64,000 nt of DNA from Bacteroidota bacterium (GCA_030550395.1 JAUQPL010000001.1:255795-319794), one strand, 5' to 3'. Shown: positions 27,661 to 37,205, numbered from the stretch's first letter. The notes: generated from the letters alone by a model not told the origin. A program made the numbers and translations.

Positions 27661-29937
27661 TCACCACTGCCATCCGAGCCGGAGCATCAGTGTGCGCCCA
27701 GGCTCATCGGCAAAGTACCGAAGTCGGCTGGTATAGTCCCGATAAGCCCGGTTGAAGAGGTTTCGCACTTGGAGCCCAAAGGATAAAATGTGGGAGTCCA
27801 GCCGTGTTTCCCCTCCAAAAGCTCCACCTAAGAGGACATAGCCTGGGGGAGGAGGGGCAAAATCCAACGGTGTCTGCCAAGCCCGTCCAACAGCGGTTAC
27901 TTCCAGCTCCACAAAGACATGCTCCACACCAGCCACAGCAGGTCCATGAGCGTGAAGGCGTCCCTCAAGGCGCGCTGGGGGTATACCGTAGAGAGCCTCC
28001 CGATTAGCCGTTCTCCAGCCCCGCAGGAAAGTGCTCTGAAGCTCTATCCGCAGCCACGGCAGAAGCTCCATCTGGTACTGCATCTCAGCTCCGACAATCG
28101 CCGCCGGCACTGCTTGGTACTGGAATCCGGGAAAAGCGCCGCGAATGGTCAGCACGGGTGTCCCTGTAGGAACACGGGCAATGTAACGAGGAAACCAATA
28201 TAGAAAACCCGTCGCATCTATCTGCCACCCCGTACCACGGTAGAGTCCACCCACCTCTGCCACCCAAAGGCGCTCAGACCTCAATGTTGTGTCTCCTGCT
28301 TCAAAAATAGCTGCTCCGTGGTGAACGCCGTATGCATACAGTTCAAGTACGTTGGGCGCCCGCCAACCGGTTGCAATACCACCGCGCAGTTCTCCCCGGC
28401 GCCAAGCACGCTGTAGAGTAACACTGAACGCCCCACCTCCCCAGCGATGAGAACGACCATACCACTTCCCTTGAACCGAGCGCCATACTGTCAACCACAC
28501 AAGATCTGCTCGGAGCCCCACCAACGCCTTCCAATCTTGCCAAAACCATTGCTGCCATATCCCTGCGCCAAGAAGGTAACTTTGGAAGTTCGGCACCAAG
28601 CGCTGCAGCCCCTCGGAGACATTGCCCTGGCGGCGGGCATCTACGGCAAAGGACATCAGTCCCCCCAATCCCAGTCGCTCAACCTCTGCTCGCATACTCC
28701 ACGTCGTTAGCGTAACATCATAAGCTGCCCGCTGGGCACGATACCGCAGTGAATCATTCCAGAAGCGATGAGCATCATACTCCTGCCGCCTATTTTGTTG
28801 CCAGCTCATTTGGAAGGACCAGCCTCCACCGGCAGAAAAACGACCCTTAGCGGATAGCTCTCCCGTGACGTGGCTCACGTGCTGGTACGGTGGCTCAATC
28901 CGATAGCTTGGAGGGCGTTCGACAAGTGGCCGTACTGCCCGGAATGCCCGCTCTAAATCCGAAAGATTCCCCAAGTGCATTCCAGCAAAGATGCCAAGAC
29001 GTCCCCTAAAGAGCTGGAGGCGTCCTCGAAGGGAAGCATCGCTATTGGGAGAATACTGCAGCACAGCGGTAGCATTGTACTGCTCAAAGGCCGTGTTGGC
29101 AAGTCCATAGCGTGGGGCTTCTACATCAGCCGCTTTTCTGGCACTCAACAATGCCTGGTATCCCCACCGCCCCTGAGCTCCCTCTGCCCAAAATGCTGCA
29201 GCTCCTTGACGATTCCCCGAAAACCCTTCCAGACGTACCTGCCAACGCAGACCTGGCTGCATTAGGATAGAGGCAGGAATGAAGCGAATTACGCCAGCCA
29301 ATGCCTCCGTTCCATACTGTACAGCCGCTGTCCCACGTAGGACCTCTACTGCCCCAACCTGCAAGGGATCCAATTCCGGTGCATGTTCCTCTCCCCAGCT
29401 TTGCCCGTAGATGGGAACCTTGTCGTTGAGCACTAAGAGACGCTCGCCCGTCAGACCACGCAGCATAGGTTTGGCAATGCCAGGACCTGTGCTAATACTA
29501 CCAGCACCGGGTATCGTCCTTATCAGCTCCCCCAGAGTCTGCCCCCGGTGAATATCCAGCTCTCGGGGTCCAACGGTGAGCACCGACGCCGGAGCAACTG
29601 GCAATGAAGCAATCCGTTCCTGCTCAACAGTCAGTTCGGGCAATACAACGACTTCAGGGAACAGAAGCACCACAACAGTTGTATCGCCCTTCACCACGAG
29701 CTCTACCTCTTTGGGACGAAATCCCTCCTTCCGGATCAAGAGCCGATATCGCCCCATCGGAACCTCCGACAACACAAGCCGCCCTCGTAGATCGGTCCGA
29801 TACCGACCATAGAGCTTGTCTACTAGCACCTGAGCCTCTTCCAAAGGCCGCCCGGAGCTATCCCGTACTACAAGCTCTACCCGGGGCAGAGCAACTGCAA
29901 TACTAGCACTCAGGCAGAGTATCCATGCAATGCGCAT
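27661..29937 (-). CDS. TonB-dependent outer-membrane receptor
   Basis: The 758-residue protein has a signal peptide, MRIAWILCLSASIAVALP. A carboxypeptidase-regulatory-like domain follows at about 20-90 (DSSGRPLEEAQVLVD), then a plug at about 110-220 (RGLTGERLLVLNDKVPI, SWGEEHAPELDP, VEVLRGTAAVQYGTEALAG). The remainder is a large beta-barrel ending LRYFADEPGRTLMLRLGWQW. It imports a ligand across the outer membrane with TonB energy. The GEEHAPELDP plug motif and the His/Cys-rich gene upstream hint at a metal or metal complex, which is inference only. Confidence 0.88.
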   Translation of the reverse strand: MRIAWILCLSASIAVALPRVELVVRDSSGRPLEEAQVLVDKLYGRYRTDLRGRLVLSEVPMGRYRLLIRKEGFRPKEVELVVKGDTTVVVLLFPEVVVLPELTVEQERIASLPVAPASVLTVGPRELDIHRGQTLGELIRTIPGAGSISTGPGIAKPMLRGLTGERLLVLNDKVPIYGQSWGEEHAPELDPLQVGAVEVLRGTAAVQYGTEALAGVIRFIPASILMQPGLRWQVRLEGFSGNRQGAAAFWAEGAQGRWGYQALLSARKAADVEAPRYGLANTAFEQYNATAVLQYSPNSDASLRGRLQLFRGRLGIFAGMHLGNLSDLERAFRAVRPLVERPPSYRIEPPYQHVSHVTGELSAKGRFSAGGGWSFQMSWQQNRRQEYDAHRFWNDSLRYRAQRAAYDVTLTTWSMRAEVERLGLGGLMSFAVDARRQGNVSEGLQRLVPNFQSYLLGAGIWQQWFWQDWKALVGLRADLVWLTVWRSVQGKWYGRSHRWGGGAFSVTLQRAWRRGELRGGIATGWRAPNVLELYAYGVHHGAAIFEAGDTTLRSERLWVAEVGGLYRGTGWQIDATGFLYWFPRYIARVPTGTPVLTIRGAFPGFQYQAVPAAIVGAEMQYQMELLPWLRIELQSTFLRGWRTANREALYGIPPARLEGRLHAHGPAVAGVEHVFVELEVTAVGRAWQTPLDFAPPPPGYVLLGGAFGGETRLDSHILSFGLQVRNLFNRAYRDYTSRLRYFADEPGRTLMLRLGWQW

Positions 29938-30037
29938 AACCTCCCTGTGCTCTGTTCAGCAAAGTCACAGATATGCCCCCCCTCTTTCACTGCCCTCCGA
30001 AAAGAACGCGCCACAGCAACAGCGGTGAAATCCGCCT

Positions 30038-30319
30038 TCAGTACGGCGGAGCCCGAGGAACAAATCCGTATCCACCGAAGTCTTGCGATGGGTTCTTTGC
30101 AGATAGCTCAGCAGAGATGAACACCGGTGGTGGTATTTCTACCGCTACACCCCCATCCGGCAGGGTTGGAAACGTCAAAGGGGAAAGCTGGCAAACCCAG
30201 CAGAGGGTCTTGAGTGTGGGGAGTTTTTCATCACCTCCATGTTCATGCCCCCCTTGCAGGAGCACAACCCCAAGCAGCCAGAATCCCAACCCTACGCACA
30301 GAAGACGACGCCACCTCAT
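30038..30319 (-). CDS. Small secreted protein with His and Cys pairs (DUF2946-like)
   Basis: The 93-residue protein has a signal sequence or single membrane anchor (LLCVGLGFWLLGVVLLQGG). It is followed by HEHGG, with His25 and His27, and by LCWVCQ with Cys40 and Cys43, then a Pro-rich tail. That layout resembles small periplasmic metal-related proteins of the DUF2946 type. It stands 100 bases upstream of the TonB receptor gene on the same strand, so the three genes probably form one unit. Its short length makes it a moderate-confidence gene. Confidence 0.6.
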   Translation of the reverse strand: MRWRRLLCVGLGFWLLGVVLLQGGHEHGGDEKLPTLKTLCWVCQLSPLTFPTLPDGGVAVEIPPPVFISAELSAKNPSQDFGGYGFVPRAPPY

Positions 30320-30431
30320 AGAGGAATCTTGAAAGTTCGGCTCTCAGGACGAACACCTCATCACAGTAGTGCACCGATGATGCGCCCGAATCGTCCTAAT
30401 AGGCAGGAAACCAAGCATGAGGCCGTGCAGC

Positions 30432-31694
30432 ATGGCTTACGTAGCTCTCGTCGGCATTGGAGACGAACTATGCATCGGTCAAATCGTAAACACGAACGCA
30501 GCATGGCTAGCCCAGCGGTGCACGGAACTGGGCTTCCGCCCTATCCGTCACAGCGTCGTCGGTGATAACGTGGAAGACATTGTCTCTGAACTTCGCCGCC
30601 TCTGGCAGCAAGCTGAGCTTGTGATTACAACCGGGGGATTAGGACCCACGCACGATGATGTTACGACTCTGGCTTTGGCCACGTTGGTAGAGAGCCCCTT
30701 ACACGAGCACCCGACGGTCCGGAAGTGGCTGGAAGAAATCGCACAACGTCGTGGACTTGTCCTCTCCGAGCGTATACTCCGGCAAGCTCTCTTGCCAGAA
30801 GGCGCCCTCCCGCTATATAACTCTGTCGGACAGGCCCCGGGCATTTGGATAGAGCGTAACGGAAGAGCGCTCTTAGCCCTCCCTGGGGTTCCGGCAGAAA
30901 TGCAAGCTATCGTTGAAGGCTCTGCAATGGAGCTGCTCCGCGCCTTTCGGCAGCGCCTCGGTGGCAATGTTCTCCGTTTCCACACAATTGTCACCGCCGG
31001 TATTGCCGAAGCACCCCTAGCCGACCTGCTCGGCGATCCCTCCACTTTCCTCCCCGAAGGCGTCACCTTGGCTTTTCTCCCTTCCTTCTGGGGGGTGCGC
31101 TTACGGCTGAGCGTCACTGCATCCTCGCTTGAGGAAGCGGACAAACGCTTAGGAGAGGTACGGCAACACCTCCTTCAGCGCATTGCCCCTTACGTCATCG
31201 GTGAAGGCGAGACCAGCCTCGCCCATAGGGTTGGTGAACTACTGCGCCAGCGGGGTGAAACTCTCGCCATTGCCGAGTCCTGTACCGGTGGCCTCTTGGG
31301 TACAACGATCACGGATATCGCCGGAAGCTCGGACTACTTCCTGGGGGGACACATCGTCTACAGTAATGCGGCAAAGACCGCTTTCCTCGGGGTTCCCGAA
31401 GAACTCCTCCAGCGTGTCGGCGCTGTCAGCCGCGAAGTTGCCGAGTTACTGGCAAAGAACGTGCGCACTGCTTTCCAGGCAACATACGGCATCGGCATTA
31501 CAGGGATTGCCGGTCCCGGCGGCGGTACCCCGCAGAAGCCCGTGGGCACTGTCTGGATTGGGTTAGCAACCCCGGAGTATGTCCGCGCCCGCCACTTCCT
31601 CTTCGGAAACGACCGCTCCGCTAATCGTCAACGGGCAGTCGCCGCAGCTCTGACTTGGCTTTACCGGACTCTCCAAGGGATTCCCGAAGAGTAG
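30432..31694 (+). CDS. cinA: CinA-like protein (molybdopterin-binding domain plus NMN amidase)
   Basis: A protein of about 420 residues with two domains. The N-terminal MoCF-like (COG1058) domain has VGIGDELCIGQIVNTN and TTGGLGPTHDDVT. The C-terminal PncC-type domain has ETLAIAESCTGGLLGTTITD, FLGGHIVYSN and GITGIAGPGGGTPQKPVGTV. It deamidates nicotinamide mononucleotide and may hydrolyse ADP-ribose in NAD recycling. An in-frame ATG lies at 30417, but the one at 30432 gives the family's usual start (MAYVALVGIGDEL). tsaD begins 1 base after its stop. Confidence 0.94.
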   Translation: MAYVALVGIGDELCIGQIVNTNAAWLAQRCTELGFRPIRHSVVGDNVEDIVSELRRLWQQAELVITTGGLGPTHDDVTTLALATLVESPLHEHPTVRKWLEEIAQRRGLVLSERILRQALLPEGALPLYNSVGQAPGIWIERNGRALLALPGVPAEMQAIVEGSAMELLRAFRQRLGGNVLRFHTIVTAGIAEAPLADLLGDPSTFLPEGVTLAFLPSFWGVRLRLSVTASSLEEADKRLGEVRQHLLQRIAPYVIGEGETSLAHRVGELLRQRGETLAIAESCTGGLLGTTITDIAGSSDYFLGGHIVYSNAAKTAFLGVPEELLQRVGAVSREVAELLAKNVRTAFQATYGIGITGIAGPGGGTPQKPVGTVWIGLATPEYVRARHFLFGNDRSANRQRAVAAALTWLYRTLQGIPEE

Positions 31695-31695
31695 C

Positions 31696-32751
31696 ATGAA
31701 TGACCCCCTGTACACAGTTTTAGCGTTGGAAACTTCCTGCGACGAGACGGCGGCAGCTATCGTCCGCGGTCGGGAAGTGCTCAGCACTATTCTGCACTCC
31801 CAAACTCTTCATCGTCCATACGGCGGAGTTGTCCCAGAATTAGCATCCCGAGCGCACCTGCAACACATCGTTGCTATCACACGACGCGCTATAGAAGAAG
31901 CTCGCCTCACACTGAAAGACATTGATGCTGTAGCGGTCACGACACACCCGGGGCTTATCGGCTCACTGCTTGTAGGAGTCAATTTTGCTAAAGGGCTCGC
32001 AGTGCGACTGCGGCGTCCGTTAGTTCCCGTCAACCACTTGGAAGGGCACATTTTTTCCGGCTTCTTGGAAGACCCTGCAATATCGTTCCCCTTCCTGGCC
32101 TTGGTCGTCAGCGGCGGACATACAGCACTGTTCTGGGTCGAGGATTTTGAGCGTATCCAGCTGATTGGCTCTACTCGTGATGATGCCGCCGGTGAAGCTT
32201 TTGACAAGACTGCTTCTCTGTTGGGGCTGGGTTATCCAGGGGGTCCGGTCATTGACCGACTGGCCGCTTCCGGCAATCCCCGGGCATTTGAGCTCCCGCG
32301 CCCCCTCCTCCACGATCGAAGCTTTGACTTTAGCTTCAGCGGTTTAAAAACCGCCCTCCAGGGACTGCTCCGACGATACTTCCCAACGGGGGTTCCCGCC
32401 GAGGCTTTACCTGACCTCTGTGCATCCGCACAAGCAGCGATTGTAGATGTGTTGGTTCATAAGACGATCCGGGCCGCCCGACTTTACCGAGCACGAACTC
32501 TCGTTGTCGCAGGTGGAGTTTCTGCAAACTCCGAGCTCCGCCGTCGGATGCAGCAAGAAGCCGACCGTATCGGGCTACGCTTAGTCCTGCCACGCCTCAG
32601 CTATTGCTTAGACAACGCTGCAATGATTGGATTGGTCGGACACGAAAAACTCCGTCGCCTCGGTCCCGCAGCCTTTCGCCGACTCACCTTTACAGCCTCT
32701 CCTACTCCTCTCCGGGCACCGCAGAAAAGAGAGGTTCCTCAGTCAGCGTGA
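31696..32751 (+). CDS. tsaD: tRNA N6-threonylcarbamoyladenosine synthase TsaD
   Basis: The 351-residue ASKHA protein starts with VLALETSCDETAAAIV. It has PELASRAHLQHI, the metal-binding HLEGH at about 113-117, VSGGHTALF, DDAAGEAFDK and VVAGGVSANSELR. With TsaB, TsaC and TsaE it makes t6A37 on ANN-decoding tRNAs. It is tightly coupled to cinA and ends 29 bases before the convergent baeRF gene, the only convergent gap of this window that leaves unused bases. Confidence 0.97.
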   Translation: MNDPLYTVLALETSCDETAAAIVRGREVLSTILHSQTLHRPYGGVVPELASRAHLQHIVAITRRAIEEARLTLKDIDAVAVTTHPGLIGSLLVGVNFAKGLAVRLRRPLVPVNHLEGHIFSGFLEDPAISFPFLALVVSGGHTALFWVEDFERIQLIGSTRDDAAGEAFDKTASLLGLGYPGGPVIDRLAASGNPRAFELPRPLLHDRSFDFSFSGLKTALQGLLRRYFPTGVPAEALPDLCASAQAAIVDVLVHKTIRAARLYRARTLVVAGGVSANSELRRRMQQEADRIGLRLVLPRLSYCLDNAAMIGLVGHEKLRRLGPAAFRRLTFTASPTPLRAPQKREVPQSA

Positions 32752-32780
32752 ACCAACAAACTCCATGCCCCAATCCAGGA

Positions 32781-33935
32781 CTAATACCGCAGCACTGCGG
32801 CCATTACCGCTCCAGGGGGCAGCTCTTCGCCCGTAGCCGGATAGACATGAACACGGGTAGCGAATGCGTGGATAACAGCTTCATTGACCAAATTTACCGC
32901 TCCCGAGGTCTGTGGCGGCACCTGTTCAATACGGGAAGTAGAGCGATCCACAATCCCCCACAGCTCGGCATCGGGTCGGACAAAGAGCACCTCAGCTCTT
33001 CCTTGCTCAACTGCAAAAAAGACGGTGGTCAGCTCATCGGCCGCTTTGGGACTGCTTCCTCGTAGGCTCCAGAACCGCTCCAGCCAGCGCCGGCGTTCGG
33101 TATCAGACCACCGCATAACGATGTCAGAGGCATGGGCATGGAGCTCTGTCAACCCATAGTTCTCAGGGCTACCAAGCACCGCCTCCGGCAGTAGGAGCGG
33201 ATAGTTGCTAATCTCGCGGTAGATTGCCACCAAATATTCCACTCCCACCAGGACAAGTGGCAGGCGTCGCTCGTGCCCCAAGGGGACCAGCGCTCGGTCA
33301 ACCATGCGGTAGTATTCCGCTATCAAGCGCTTGATATCCTCCCGGTCAAATCCATGCCCATGCGTTGCTAAATGGGTACCCCGTCCCAGACGGAGACCTG
33401 TTCGGTACTGTACCAGTGGCTCGGGGACATCCACCTGTAAAGCTTTCCACAACTCTATCGGTAGCCGATCCCGCTCCACCTCTGACAAGCCCGTCGGTCC
33501 GCCTCCGTAAAGGCGCACACGGTACTTCTCCAACGCCAGCACCAGGAACTGCTGATTTCCAATAAACAAGGGCACAAGTGGGGCGATTACAAAAGAATCA
33601 CCAACATAGACTTCTTCCCGAAAGCGCCACGGCAAGCGGTAACTATAGGCATGGCGGGAAGCGGCGAAAACCGCCAGACCATCACTCTGATAGAGCCAGT
33701 AGACTTCCCGCTCCGCAAGCTCCTCCAAAGGAGCCAGAATCTGCTGGACAAGTGCCGGCGAGGCTCCCCACCGAACTAATTCCTCATGTGCCCGCCGGAG
33801 TGCATTCCGGAAGCGTACCGGATTCTGATGCGCCGCCGAAGTCACCCGCTCGGTCGGAATATAAATAGACACACACGGGGGTTCAGACTGCGCTATTATC
33901 AACTCTGCCAACTCGCGCTGTCCCAAAAGGTCCAT
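32781..33935 (-). CDS. Bacterial archaeo-eukaryotic release-factor-like (baeRF) protein
   Basis: The 384-residue cytoplasmic protein begins with a segment including PPCVSIYIPTERVTS and a basic QNPVRFRNALRRAHEEL. Later it has YRTGLRLGRGTHLATHGHG, PLVLVGVEYLVAIYRE and a C-terminal block ELTTVFFAVEQGRAEVLFV with VNEAVIHAFATRVHVY. This three-part layout fits the baeRF families, distant bacterial relatives of eRF1 and Pelota proposed to act on ribosomes. No GGQ is present. It follows lpxA by 15 bases, so it ends the lipid A operon. Confidence 0.65.
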   Translation of the reverse strand: MDLLGQRELAELIIAQSEPPCVSIYIPTERVTSAAHQNPVRFRNALRRAHEELVRWGASPALVQQILAPLEELAEREVYWLYQSDGLAVFAASRHAYSYRLPWRFREEVYVGDSFVIAPLVPLFIGNQQFLVLALEKYRVRLYGGGPTGLSEVERDRLPIELWKALQVDVPEPLVQYRTGLRLGRGTHLATHGHGFDREDIKRLIAEYYRMVDRALVPLGHERRLPLVLVGVEYLVAIYREISNYPLLLPEAVLGSPENYGLTELHAHASDIVMRWSDTERRRWLERFWSLRGSSPKAADELTTVFFAVEQGRAEVLFVRPDAELWGIVDRSTSRIEQVPPQTSGAVNLVNEAVIHAFATRVHVYPATGEELPPGAVMAAVLRY

Positions 33936-33950
33936 GGCTCCACCTCCATC

Positions 33951-34727
33951 TTACCGATACACTCCTCGCTGCGAACGACGAATGAAGTCGATACACTCCC
34001 ACACCTCTGGCACCACCACCGGATGTTCAGCCAAATAGCGTTCAATCCCATCACTGAGATTGAGCCCAGAGAAGAAGACGAGGCGATAGAACTCCTCCAA
34101 CGCGCGGATGGTCTCCGCTGGAAAGCCCCGCCGCTGGAGTCCGACACGGTTGATCCCTTCCACCCGCGGCGGCTCCCTGCCGACAAGAGCATACGGAGGG
34201 ACATCCTTGACAATTTTGAGATCGGCACCCACCATAGCATGCTTGCCAATAGTACAGAATTGATGGACCTTCACCACCCCACCTAGAACTGCCCACTCCT
34301 CAACCGTGACATGCCCGGCAAGTTGAGTGACATTGGACAAAATCACGTGCTCTTTGATAACGCAGTCGTGAGCAATATGGCAGTACGCCATAATGAGGCA
34401 ATCGTTGCCAATGACGACCCTCCCCGTCGCACGGGTACCGCGGTTGATGGTAACGAACTCCCGAATCGTTGTTCGGTCCCCGACGAAGACATACGTCGTC
34501 TCCCCCTGGTACTTGAGGTCCTGCGGAGGATTACCAATAACAGCTCCTGCAAAGACACGGCACTCCTTTCCCAGCCGTGTTCCATTAGCCAGTACAACGT
34601 ACGGACCGATCTCGCAGTCACTTCCAATAGTGACATCATCTTCCACAATGCTATAGGGACCGATGGTAACACCGTCGTCAATCTGCGCCCGTGAGGAAAC
34701 AATGGCTGTGGGATGGCATTTGACCAT
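33951..34727 (-). CDS. lpxA: UDP-N-acetylglucosamine O-acyltransferase
   Basis: The 258-residue hexapeptide-repeat protein starts MVKCHPTAIVSSRAQIDDGV. It holds NPPQDLKYQGE, RTTIREFVTINRGT and the catalytic HIAHDC with His120, followed by a C-terminal helical domain. It adds the first 3-hydroxyacyl chain in lipid A synthesis. An upstream opening to 34790 exists, but ATG at 34727 lies 4 bases after the lpxC/fabZ stop. Confidence 0.96.
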   Translation of the reverse strand: MVKCHPTAIVSSRAQIDDGVTIGPYSIVEDDVTIGSDCEIGPYVVLANGTRLGKECRVFAGAVIGNPPQDLKYQGETTYVFVGDRTTIREFVTINRGTRATGRVVIGNDCLIMAYCHIAHDCVIKEHVILSNVTQLAGHVTVEEWAVLGGVVKVHQFCTIGKHAMVGADLKIVKDVPPYALVGREPPRVEGINRVGLQRRGFPAETIRALEEFYRLVFFSGLNLSDGIERYLAEHPVVVPEVWECIDFIRRSQRGVYR

Positions 34728-34731
34728 GGAT

Positions 34732-36132
34732 TTACCGCTCAACGATCGCCGCCTGCAACTCCGCCTGCGCGACCAACTGTCCGTTGACAAATGCTTTGCC
34801 CTCTAGTAAGACTGTCTTGAAGCGCCGGTGCAGTAAGCGCACCTCCATGAATAGCTGATCGCCTGGCACAACAGGACGACGAAACTTTGCCTTATCAATA
34901 CCCGTGAAGAAAACCAGGACCCGTTCCGGATCCAAAGCCAAATCCTTAAGGAGCAACAAACAGCCCGTCTGCGCCATTGCTTCTACGATAAGCACCCCCG
35001 GCATGACGGGACGTCCTGGGAAATGTCCTTGGAAAAAGGGTTCGTTGAAGGTGACATTCTTATAGCCCAAGATGCGGTTGTTCTCCAAATCATACTCCAC
35101 AATGCGGTCCACCAGCAAGAAGGGATAGCGATGGGGCATGATACGCAGGATTGCCTCAATATCAAAGACAGCACTGTCTGAGGGGCGCACTTGGTAGCGG
35201 CGTACGAGCTGCTTTTGTTCGTAGAGCCTCCGGATGCGGCGCGCAAATTCAACGTTGGTGGCATGTCCCGGACGCGCCGCCAAGATATGGGCTCGCAGGG
35301 GTACTCCTACCAAAGCCAAATCCCCCAAAAGGTCCAAGAGCTTATGCCGAGCCGGTTCATTTCGGTACCGCAAGGGGACGTCGTTGAGGATACCATTGCT
35401 GCCCAAGCGCAACTCTTCTTGTATCCCTAAACGCTGAGCCAAAGCCCGCAATTCCTCCGGACCCATTGGGCGATCTACAATAACAATTGCATTCTCCAAA
35501 CTCCCCCCACGGATGAGCCCTTGATCCATGAGTGTCTCAACTTCCGATAAGAGACAGAACGTCCGCGCAGGGGCAAACTCCGTAACGAACTCCTTTCCCA
35601 AGTTAAAAAGGCCCGTGTATTGGCTTCCAAGCGCTGGATTGTGGTAGTCAATCATGACCGTGACCCGGAAATCCTCATTGGGCAGAGCCACTATATCCGT
35701 TCCCCGGTGCTCATCAGTGTAGTGAATAGGCTGATCCACGATGAGGTAATCCCGCGGCGTATTCTGCTCTACAACGCCCGCCGCCAGGATTGCTTCCACA
35801 AAAGGCAGAGCACTTCCATCCCCGACAGGGGGCTCACCGGCATCCAACTCAATCCGGCAATTGTCTACCTGCAGTCCTACCAACGCCGCCAAGACATGCT
35901 CCACCGTGTGAATAGTAACCCCATCCCTACCCAAGGTTGTCCACCGGTTGCTATCTACAACGTAATCCACCACAGCCGGAATCTCGGGCGCTGCTGGGAT
36001 ATCTGAGCGAACAAAGCGATAGCCATAATTCTCCGGCGCCGGATGGAAGGTCACGGTACAGGGCATACCCGTATGCAGGCCGACTCCAGAGACGGAAGCC
36101 GTTTGGCGCAATGTCCGCTGATACTCCACCAT
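34732..36132 (-). CDS. lpxC/fabZ: Bifunctional LpxC-FabZ fusion
   Basis: The 466-residue protein joins two enzymes. Residues 1 to about 290 are LpxC, the zinc UDP-3-O-acyl-GlcNAc deacetylase, with HTVEHVLAAL (75-84, zinc His79) and RHKLLDLLGDLALVG. From about 330 it is FabZ, the 3-hydroxyacyl-ACP dehydratase, with MPHRYPFLLVDR and FNEPFFQGHFPGRPVMPGVL. The fusion is typical of Bacteroidota and Chlorobiota. It couples lipid A with fatty-acid synthesis. lpxD lies 2 bases upstream and lpxA 4 bases downstream. Confidence 0.97.
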   Translation of the reverse strand: MVEYQRTLRQTASVSGVGLHTGMPCTVTFHPAPENYGYRFVRSDIPAAPEIPAVVDYVVDSNRWTTLGRDGVTIHTVEHVLAALVGLQVDNCRIELDAGEPPVGDGSALPFVEAILAAGVVEQNTPRDYLIVDQPIHYTDEHRGTDIVALPNEDFRVTVMIDYHNPALGSQYTGLFNLGKEFVTEFAPARTFCLLSEVETLMDQGLIRGGSLENAIVIVDRPMGPEELRALAQRLGIQEELRLGSNGILNDVPLRYRNEPARHKLLDLLGDLALVGVPLRAHILAARPGHATNVEFARRIRRLYEQKQLVRRYQVRPSDSAVFDIEAILRIMPHRYPFLLVDRIVEYDLENNRILGYKNVTFNEPFFQGHFPGRPVMPGVLIVEAMAQTGCLLLLKDLALDPERVLVFFTGIDKAKFRRPVVPGDQLFMEVRLLHRRFKTVLLEGKAFVNGQLVAQAELQAAIVER

Positions 36133-36134
36133 CT

Positions 36135-37205
36135 CTATCCACTCTGCCGCAGCAATAATACATACTGGCGGAGCTCTTCCACTTGTTGACGAAGTTGGCG
36201 GACCTCACGGAGTAATTCCGGCAACTGTCGCACAGCCGCCTCTTGTCGAAGCGCAGTATAATGCTCCTGCGCCGGGCTACCGAAATATCGTCCCGGACGG
36301 AGTAAGGATTTGGATACCCCCGATTTGGCCTCCACAATCACATCATCCCCAGTGCTGATGTGTCCCACGATCCCAACCTGTCCACCGAGCCGATTGCGCT
36401 TACCCAAACGGGCACTACCGGAGATACCGGCTTGCGCCGCAATGGCAGTATGCTCCCCAATGCTGACATTGTGAGCGATGTGGACGAGATTGTCTATCTT
36501 CGTTCCCCACCCAATCTGCGTACTGCCGGCAAGCGAGCGGTCAATTGCCGTATTGGCCCCAATTTCCACCTGATCTCCTACTACCACATTGCCAACGTGG
36601 GGGATCTTCTCCAACTGTCCATCAGCGCTTTCCCAAAAACCGAATCCATCCGCTCCCAGCACTACCCCTGCATGAATGAGGCACCGCCTCCCTATCACCG
36701 TCCGGGGATAACAGACAACCCCTGCATGCAGAACCGAACCTTCACCAACCGTGACCTCATCATAGAGCACTACCAAGGGATGCAGTACAACCCGGTCCTC
36801 CACTACACAGCGCTCTCCCACAACGCAGTATGCACCAATAATTGCCGTCGGAGCAATAACCGCTGTCGGATCAATCACTGCTGTCGGGTGACGGAATCCC
36901 CACGGCGGCTCCTTCTCGGGGACAAACAGGGGCATGCTCGCTACAAACGCCCGATAAGGATCTGCTACGCGAATGAAAGCCTGCCCCTCGCGCGGGGAAG
37001 CCTCTAAGTGGAGAGGAACCAGCACGCACGTTGCTTGCGTCTGGGGGAGAAACCGAGCATAACGGGTATTGTGGACAAAGGTAAGCTCGCCAGGACGCGC
37101 GTACTCAATACGGTTGAGCCCTTGGATACGGAGTCCCGGCTCACCGACCAGGATCCCCTTGACATATCCGGCGAGTTCAGCAACAGTATAGCTAGGCTGT
37201 GGCAT
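36135..37205 (-). CDS. lpxD: UDP-3-O-acylglucosamine N-acyltransferase
   Basis: The 356-residue protein has an N-terminal uridine-binding domain (PSYTVAELAGYVKGILVGE, then LTFVHNTRYA). A long hexapeptide helix follows (IGAYCVVGERCVVEDRVVL, GADGFGFWES, IGANTAIDRS, NLVHIAHNVSIGEHTAIAAQ). A short coiled-coil C-terminus follows (LPELLREVRQLRQQVEELRQ). It adds the second acyl chain of lipid A. It lies 6 bases after the second ompH gene. Confidence 0.97.
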   Translation of the reverse strand: MPQPSYTVAELAGYVKGILVGEPGLRIQGLNRIEYARPGELTFVHNTRYARFLPQTQATCVLVPLHLEASPREGQAFIRVADPYRAFVASMPLFVPEKEPPWGFRHPTAVIDPTAVIAPTAIIGAYCVVGERCVVEDRVVLHPLVVLYDEVTVGEGSVLHAGVVCYPRTVIGRRCLIHAGVVLGADGFGFWESADGQLEKIPHVGNVVVGDQVEIGANTAIDRSLAGSTQIGWGTKIDNLVHIAHNVSIGEHTAIAAQAGISGSARLGKRNRLGGQVGIVGHISTGDDVIVEAKSGVSKSLLRPGRYFGSPAQEHYTALRQEAAVRQLPELLREVRQLRQQVEELRQYVLLLRQSG

